A stretch of DNA of 64,000 nt from Psilocybe azurescens. Lineage: Eukaryota; Basidiomycota; Agaricomycetes; Agaricales; Agrocybaceae. The stretch covers positions 248,001-312,000 of the forward strand of contig JAJIRX010000681.1 of the NCBI GenBank assembly GCA_023853785.1, written 5' to 3'. Shown here piece by piece: positions 59,050-64,000 of the stretch. Position 1 is the first letter of the stretch, and each line of letters begins with the position of its first letter. The notes beneath the pieces are model-generated. The model had not been told where the DNA came from. It saw nothing but the letters and a program-made list of their open reading frames with translations, and did not search any database. The translations under genes were made by a program, and so were the position numbers.

Positions 59050-61411
59050 ATGACTATCGAAAATCCCCGGCTGCTTCTTGTAGACTCTTACGATTCGTTT
59101 ACCCACAAGTAAGCACATCCAACTGCCATAGGCATACTCTATCCTGATTCCTATTTAGTCTTGCTGCTCTTTTTGTCGGGCTATCCCAAATGTTTCTATA
59201 ACCATCATCAAGAATGACGACTACAAAATAGAAGAATTACGTCCCCATCTCTCTTATTTCTCTTGCATCGTTATAGGTCCCGGCCCTGGATCTCCACATA
59301 ATGCAGAGGATATAGGGGTAGTCAGAGATCTTTGGTCCTTGAAGGATCGTCATTTACTACCTATCTTTGGGGTTTGCTTGGGTCTTCAGAGTTTGGCCAT
59401 CGCAAATGAAGCCCAACTCAAGAGGCTGAACATCGTGAAGCATGGATTAATGTCAATAATACAACACAAGTCGACGGATATATTCGATAATGTTGGTACC
59501 GTTAAGGCTGTCCGATATCATTCACTTCACGTCGAATTAAAAGAGGGAGGAGACATCGAGGAGCTTGCTTGGGCAGACGATGAGGGGAATGGAAAGGTGG
59601 TCATGGCCGTTCGGCACAAATATCGTCCGTTCTGGGCAGTTCAGTATCACCCCGAGTCTGTGTGTACAGATGGTGGAGGGATAGAAGTGGTTCGTAACTT
59701 CTGGAACTTAGCCCAATCTTGGTCCAGCAATTACGGAAGGCGCATTACTCCAGGGAATGAAAAGTTAGGAGACATGATTGGAACTCCTTGGCCGTACTCG
59801 TCTATACCATCACCCCCATCAACATCAAACCAGTCCACAGGCGTAATCACCTCGTCATTGAAACGTACCGACCTTGCAGTTGTCGATATTTGTGAATCCT
59901 TTGGTGCCTCAGATGAATCAACTAGATTCGCACTCCTCGAGTCGGCTTCTGAGCCCGGTAGATTTTCTATCGTTGGGTGCCTGTCTTCGTCAACTCTCCA
60001 GATAAAGTATTGCGTTGGAGACCCACTTGTATCCCTCACCAAGGACGGGCTCACCTTTGCGAAAATCTCGGCGATCAGGATATCTGGGCATGGCTTGGAA
60101 ACTTCATGCAAACGAAGACGTACCATGGGGATCCTAGCCTCCCATTCTGGGGTGGCCTCGTTGGTTATTTGAGTTATGAACTCGGTTTACAGTCTCTTCA
60201 TGTTCCTTTACGGAGAAACGCCAATGCAACCAGCACGAATAAGCATCCTGACGTTAATCTAATCTTCATCGAACGCAGCGTCGTAGTTGATTCGCACACA
60301 TCACGCATTTTTATTCAATCCATCGTACCGAACGACATTCTTTGGGTGACGGATACAGTTGCAAAGCTCGAGCAGCTTCAACCATCACCACTGCCGACAA
60401 TCACTACCCTGCCGCCCTCCAAGACCTCTATAGTTTTTCCAGACAAAGCTCGATATATCTCGAATATCAAGCAGGCTAAAGAATACCTCTTTGCAGGTGA
60501 TTCTTACGAACTATGTGTTACCGCCCCAACTCATATTTCCGTTCCCCCTCTATCTTCCGAGTCTATTGGATCGAGTTCATGGGAACGCTATAAACGTTTA
60601 CGGAAATCCAATCCAGCGCCGCATTCCGCCTATCTACGTTTGCACCCATCAACTGTGCTGTCTTCGTCTCCAGAGCGCTTTCTTTCCTATTCTCGGCCAC
60701 CTGGATCAGTTTGCCAATTACGCCCAATCAAGGGCACAGTTCGTAAAGCACCTCATGTCACTCGAGCTGTCGCGGAGCGGGCGTTAGTTGGAAATCCTAA
60801 AGAAGTGGCTGAAAATTTGATGATTGTGGACCTTATTCGCCATGATCTTCACGGTGTTGTAGGAGAAGACGTCATTGTCAAGCAGTTTTGTTCTTTGGAG
60901 GAGTACGAGACTGTCTGGCAACTTGTGAGCGTCATTGAAGGGAAATTGAGTGACGCTGCTCATTCATCGCATGGTGCCGAAGATCAGCTGGGATGGAGGG
61001 TTCTAAAAGAAAAGCCTTCCGCCTGGTTCGTAAATTTGTTGCTTTGTCGAAACCATCTTGTTGATTGTCTCTGTCTATAGGTAGCATGACGGGAGCACCG
61101 AAGAAGCGTAGCATTGAGATCCTGCAAAATTTAGAGGATCAAGAACGCGGCATCTATTCTGGGGTGTTTGGGTATTGGTGTGTTGGTGGGGTGGCGACTG
61201 GTCGGTGACCATCCGCAGCTGCTTCAAACTCGATGAGCAAGGCGAAGCATCTCATCAGAAAGATGAATCTTTTTCGTCTGAAGAATGGACAATAGGTGCA
61301 GGTGGTGCAATCACCGCCCTATCTGATCCTGAAAGCGAATGGGATGAGATGGTTACCAAGCTTCAGAGTGTTTTACGGGCTTTCGGCACATTACCACCTG
61401 ATTGCATCTAA
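59050..61411 (+). CDS. ABZ1: Bifunctional para-aminobenzoate synthase
   Basis: The start [20 protein letters not shown] begins a glutamine amidotransferase domain, with [16 protein letters not shown], the nucleophile loop [12 protein letters not shown] and [13 protein letters not shown] as the His/Glu site. The second half is the chorismate-utilising domain: [70 protein letters not shown], and [20 protein letters not shown]. The enzyme makes 4-amino-4-deoxychorismate for folate synthesis in the cytosol. The gene is divergent from TTI1. Frame breaks: about 59178-59180 (short), A4 60062-60065 (short), A4 61010-61013 (one extra) and G4 61188-61191 (short). The many breaks make standard gene calling unreliable here, although the family is certain. 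Confidence 0.92.
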
Positions 61412-62138
61412 TATCTTTCGTTCATTGCACTTCACTTATAAATTTTTGTTTCTTATGTCCTGCAACCAGTGCTAACTTATCTGTCTTTAACACTTTTAGA
61501 ATGTATCTACGTCTTTGCTCAACCATAGACTCCCCTTGTTTTATATCCGATGTATTTTATTCAGTAACCGAGATAGGTCGAATGATGCTGCGTTCTTTTC
61601 TTGTAGCTATCAAACATATATATATACTGCGCTGACTGCTGAGATTCGACAACAAGTTGGTCGCATCGTAGAACGTTGACGTTGATCAGTGATTCAACGA
61701 TTGTTGCTTCAAATCATTTATAGAGGATATAAGTTGACGCAACCAGGAAGACACCATTGCAAACTACAGCAAGCCACCGAAGTTATGATTTTACTTCCAG
61801 AAAGGTCAGCTTAATTATTAGTCAACGGCACTAGCTAAGAATTTTCGCTAGTAGAAGCCAGGAATCCATTTTGACGTTGGGCACAATATCGACCAAAAAT
61901 TCGTTCGCAGACTCGACGACGATTTCTGACACGCTGGGGGACAATACATCTATCCGTTCCTTATTCAAATCGCCTGAAACCCCATCGCGGCCACTGCCGC
62001 CGCCTCCACGGTAAGGATTCAATACATCGAGAGCAAGTCTTGAACCGAAAAATCGGTACAAGTTATAGTTCCTTGGGACAACCTCCAAAATCTTGCATTA
62101 CCTATACATTTATTCCTCAAGCCAGCCCAGCAAACAGC
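61412..62138. other. Intergenic, no confident gene
   Basis: This 727-bp gap contains the 3' flank of the PABA synthase gene and upstream sequence of the DUF6593-like gene. A minus-strand frame at 61831-62088 (85 codons) has a Gly-rich centre but no recognisable domain or splice support, so it is not called. Confidence 0.4.
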
Positions 62139-62853
62139 ATGATCATGAAACCCCTTATCGATACCCATCGATCTTACTATATTTCGGTTAGTATGAATTG
62201 CTTTGTTGCAATTTCATACGTCACAACAATCCGAAGAGACGGGTGGGACGGAGAAGTCGTTGGGGATTTCGAGTAAGTTGCCATAAAATATTGAAGTATG
62301 TTCGTTCAATGTTTTGTGGCAGACTGGATATCAACGGCGCACGAAAACTTGGCACTGTTTCTCTGTATGGATACGAACGAATAATGGACGACGTTTTGGT
62401 CCGACGCCTAAGATGTTTCGAGTAGGGGTGAGCCATATTCCCATGTAAAGATGAATTTGCCGATGATACTTAATAGGCGACTCTACAGTCCTACCAGTGG
62501 CTCGGAAGAGGACGATTTGGGCAAAGCACAAACACAACAAACTTGTATTGGAAGGAGATCACAGCTGAAGGTTCTTCTACTTCAACCTTAATGGTAACTG
62601 TCTCGCCAGGAGTATGAATTTGCCTACTGATCCTCCTGAGCAGTGCTTCCTGGGAACAGGAAAGAATGACAAAAAGGAGATAGCACAATTGACTGTGCCC
62701 AATGCTCTTCGCCGGCCTGGACTCAGCAAAGAGTTTGAAAGATTAGACATCTTACCTGATGGATATAGCTGCCTCGATGAGATTATTATATCGCTCCTCA
62801 TTGTTGAACGGCTACGGAGACCTTTTGTGGCTTCAAATCAAAGAGCGAGGTGA
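62139..62853 (+). CDS. DUF6593-like fungal protein
   Basis: The model starts at the ATG at 62139, but the same frame is open upstream to 62040 with YTFIPQASPANSM, which fits the family, so the true start may be further 5'. Recognisable features are YYISVSMNCFVAISYVTTIR, RDGWDGEVVGDFE, and after an intron LDINGARKLGTVSLYGYER. A later exon reads YQWLGRGRFGQSTNTTNLYW, then another frame gives VPNALRRPGLSKEFERLDIL and LDEIIISLLIVERLRRPF. This order of a beta-rich core followed by a closing helix with an I-V-E-x-x-R-R motif recalls the DUF6593 proteins that are multiplied in Agaricomycetes and have no known function. The exon joints between 62420 and 62640 are not resolved. Confidence 0.55.
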
Positions 62854-62961
62854 CGAGTACAGTACAAAATATAGTAACATATTATGCCATCAGAGCGATA
62901 TGTTTTAATTCACTAGACAAAAACGATGATTAGACGTGAACAGGAAAAAGACAATGAACTC

Positions 62962-64000
62962 TTACTTGCGAACCAGTTCACCAACTTTCATGGGCTCATA
63001 ACGTACTTCATCACCATCCGGTTTCCCAACTTTGAACTTGTCATTCCTTAGTTCGACCGCCTTTTCAACCAAAGAAGAAATCGGTATTAGGTCGTAGTCG
63101 GAAGATAAATGCCAGAAAAAAGGTCGAGGAAATGCGGATGAGTGGCCTGTCAGGGTAAGCAACTCTGCGTTTTTCGATGGCCTAGGAACGTGAGAATATT
63201 GGCGACTTTCCGATGATATATAAGATATCGAATCTGACCTGTATTGTCTGTTCATTTACGACGACCTCATGGAATCCCGCCTTAATTAGTCCACCAGTGA
63301 TGTGCTCGAGTTGTTTCCCTGCTTGAACAAGGAGGTTATTGCCTTCTGGGATTTTGACAGCTATCCGCTTTCCGGTGTTTCGTGCCCAGATGTTGAGGCC
63401 CGGGTAACGAGATCGACCGTGAATTGTTAAAAAATTGAGATCGGAATGAAACCCGGCCAGGATGGTATCTTTCTGACCGTATTTCACGAGATCTGAGGCA
63501 GTTGGCGCCAAAAGATGAGGGCTGTCGAGAAATTTAGAATATATTTATCTGAAAGAACGAGAATATGGACTCACCCATAACGTCCGGCGTTTCTGAAAGT
63601 TTCAGCGGGGAGGCCAAGGCCGATGGCTACCATGTCTGCAAGATCTGCGACGCTAAACTCTGATTTAGATATAGTCCATGAAAACAGACCCTGGGATGTA
63701 CACTCACGCATTCTTCATGGAGGTTCCCCATTTCTCCATGGTAGAAGCCCAGGTTTCTTTAAGAAAATTGGCTTGGGGTATGACGTTGGCTGCGTTCAAG
63801 CCAGGATATGCGGTCTCGTAAGGGGCTTCTCGCTCATCTTCCAAAAGAAGCGACATTTCGGGTCAGGAGAATGTGCACTGATATCCAAAGGCCTCTCGGA
63901 TGGTTCCAGGGCCTCTATAATCCTAAGACAAGGTTCGTCTGCGGCACATTTAGGCTTTTCTGTGTTCTCGAGTGTGACCCCGATCTGGTAGCTGAGCTCT
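62962..64000 (-). CDS. 2-oxoglutarate/Fe(II) oxygenase-like protein (partial)
   Basis: This gene runs off the right end of the window, so its N-terminus is missing. The visible part begins with LSYQIGVTLENTEKPKCAAD and continues through YETAYPGLNAANVIP, then MVAIGLGLPAETFRNAGRYG and GFHSDLNFLTIHGRSRYPGL, in which HSD is the HxD iron-binding motif of the isopenicillin-N-synthase-like fold. GNNLLVQAGKQLEHITGGLI and KAGFHEVVVNEQT provide the distal His region. The C-terminus is PFFWHLSSDYDLIPISSLVE and ends ELVRK at 62962. Substrate is unknown; no biosynthetic neighbours are visible. The G4 run at 63822-63825 is one base short. Confidence 0.78.

Noticed and set aside
61831..62088. A minus-strand 85-codon frame with a Gly-rich centre.
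   Set aside because: It lacks resemblance to any family and overlaps the likely 5' part of the DUF6593-like gene on the other strand.
1..64000. Programmed ribosomal frameshifting, or extensive pseudogenisation, as an explanation for the many frame breaks.
   Set aside because: The breaks go in both directions, lack a shared slippery motif, occur in unrelated essential genes and concentrate in homopolymers. Conserved blocks on both sides remain intact, which is not expected for decaying genes.
1..64000. tRNA, rRNA, CRISPR arrays and transposable elements.
   Set aside because: I looked for tRNA T-loop patterns, terminal inverted repeats and regularly spaced direct repeats and saw none that hold up. 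Small snoRNAs cannot be excluded by eye.

Overview
The window is nuclear DNA of a filamentous basidiomycete, most likely an Agaricomycete. Its genes are dense and carry many short introns of about 45-70 nt with GT-AG borders. The recognisable proteins are fungal (nucleoporin Pom152, a fungal-type two-domain dCMP deaminase, bifunctional PABA synthase, an F-box protein with a long N-terminus, a DUF6593-like protein). No bacterial operon, virus, transposon, CRISPR array or tRNA gene was recognised. The genus cannot be fixed from sequence alone.

Layout. 0.1-0.84 kb: tail-anchored thioredoxin. 1.1-2.2: degenerate RNase III domain plus dsRBD. 2.9-7.4: POM152. 7.7-8.8: inorganic pyrophosphatase. 9.3-11.5: gamma-tubulin complex component 4-like. 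11.7-13.9: TBC-domain protein. 14.5-14.8: possible small gene. 15.0-17.0: HXXXD-type acyltransferase. 17.0-18.6: no gene seen. 18.7-20.0 and 20.6-22.3: divergent nucleotide-sugar (GDP-fucose-like) transporter and O-fucosyltransferase-like protein. 22.4-23.8: multi-pass membrane protein. 24.1-25.3: ketopantoate-reductase family. 25.9-28.2: PB1 protein with a UBA-like tail. 29.7-31.6: F-box protein. 31.7-34.9: UTP17/WDR75. 35.2-37.3: SAM methyltransferase. 37.8-39.1: AIFM2/FSP1-like oxidoreductase. 39.6-41.8: GNL1-type circularly permuted GTPase. 42.2-43.2: rhamnogalacturonan acetylesterase. 43.5-44.9: hypothetical. 44.9-47.1: no gene seen. 47.1-48.8: VTA1. 49.0-51.7: arrestin-like adaptor. 51.9-52.9: POP3. 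53.5-55.0: dCMP deaminase. 55.0-58.4: TTI1. 59.1-61.4: PABA synthase. 62.1-62.9: DUF6593-like. 63.0-64.0: 2OG-Fe(II) oxygenase, cut by the window end.

The genes are mostly unrelated housekeeping functions: nuclear pore, ribosome biogenesis, RNase P/MRP, PIKK assembly, nucleotide and folate metabolism, microtubule nucleation, ESCRT/endocytosis. The clearest functional pairing is the head-to-head sugar-nucleotide transporter and fucosyltransferase-like gene. I do not see a coherent novel multi-gene system.

The strongest global signal is that almost every conserved gene carries at least one single-base frameshift, usually in a short homopolymer (about 35 sites by eye). This pattern fits residual indel errors of a draft assembly better than biology, so gene spans below are genomic extents of reconstructed models and conceptual translation needs care. 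The best biological leads are two degenerate enzyme domains: an RNase III fold lacking all four catalytic acids, and a TBC domain lacking both catalytic fingers. Next is a PB1...UBA-like protein with the outline of a selective-autophagy receptor.
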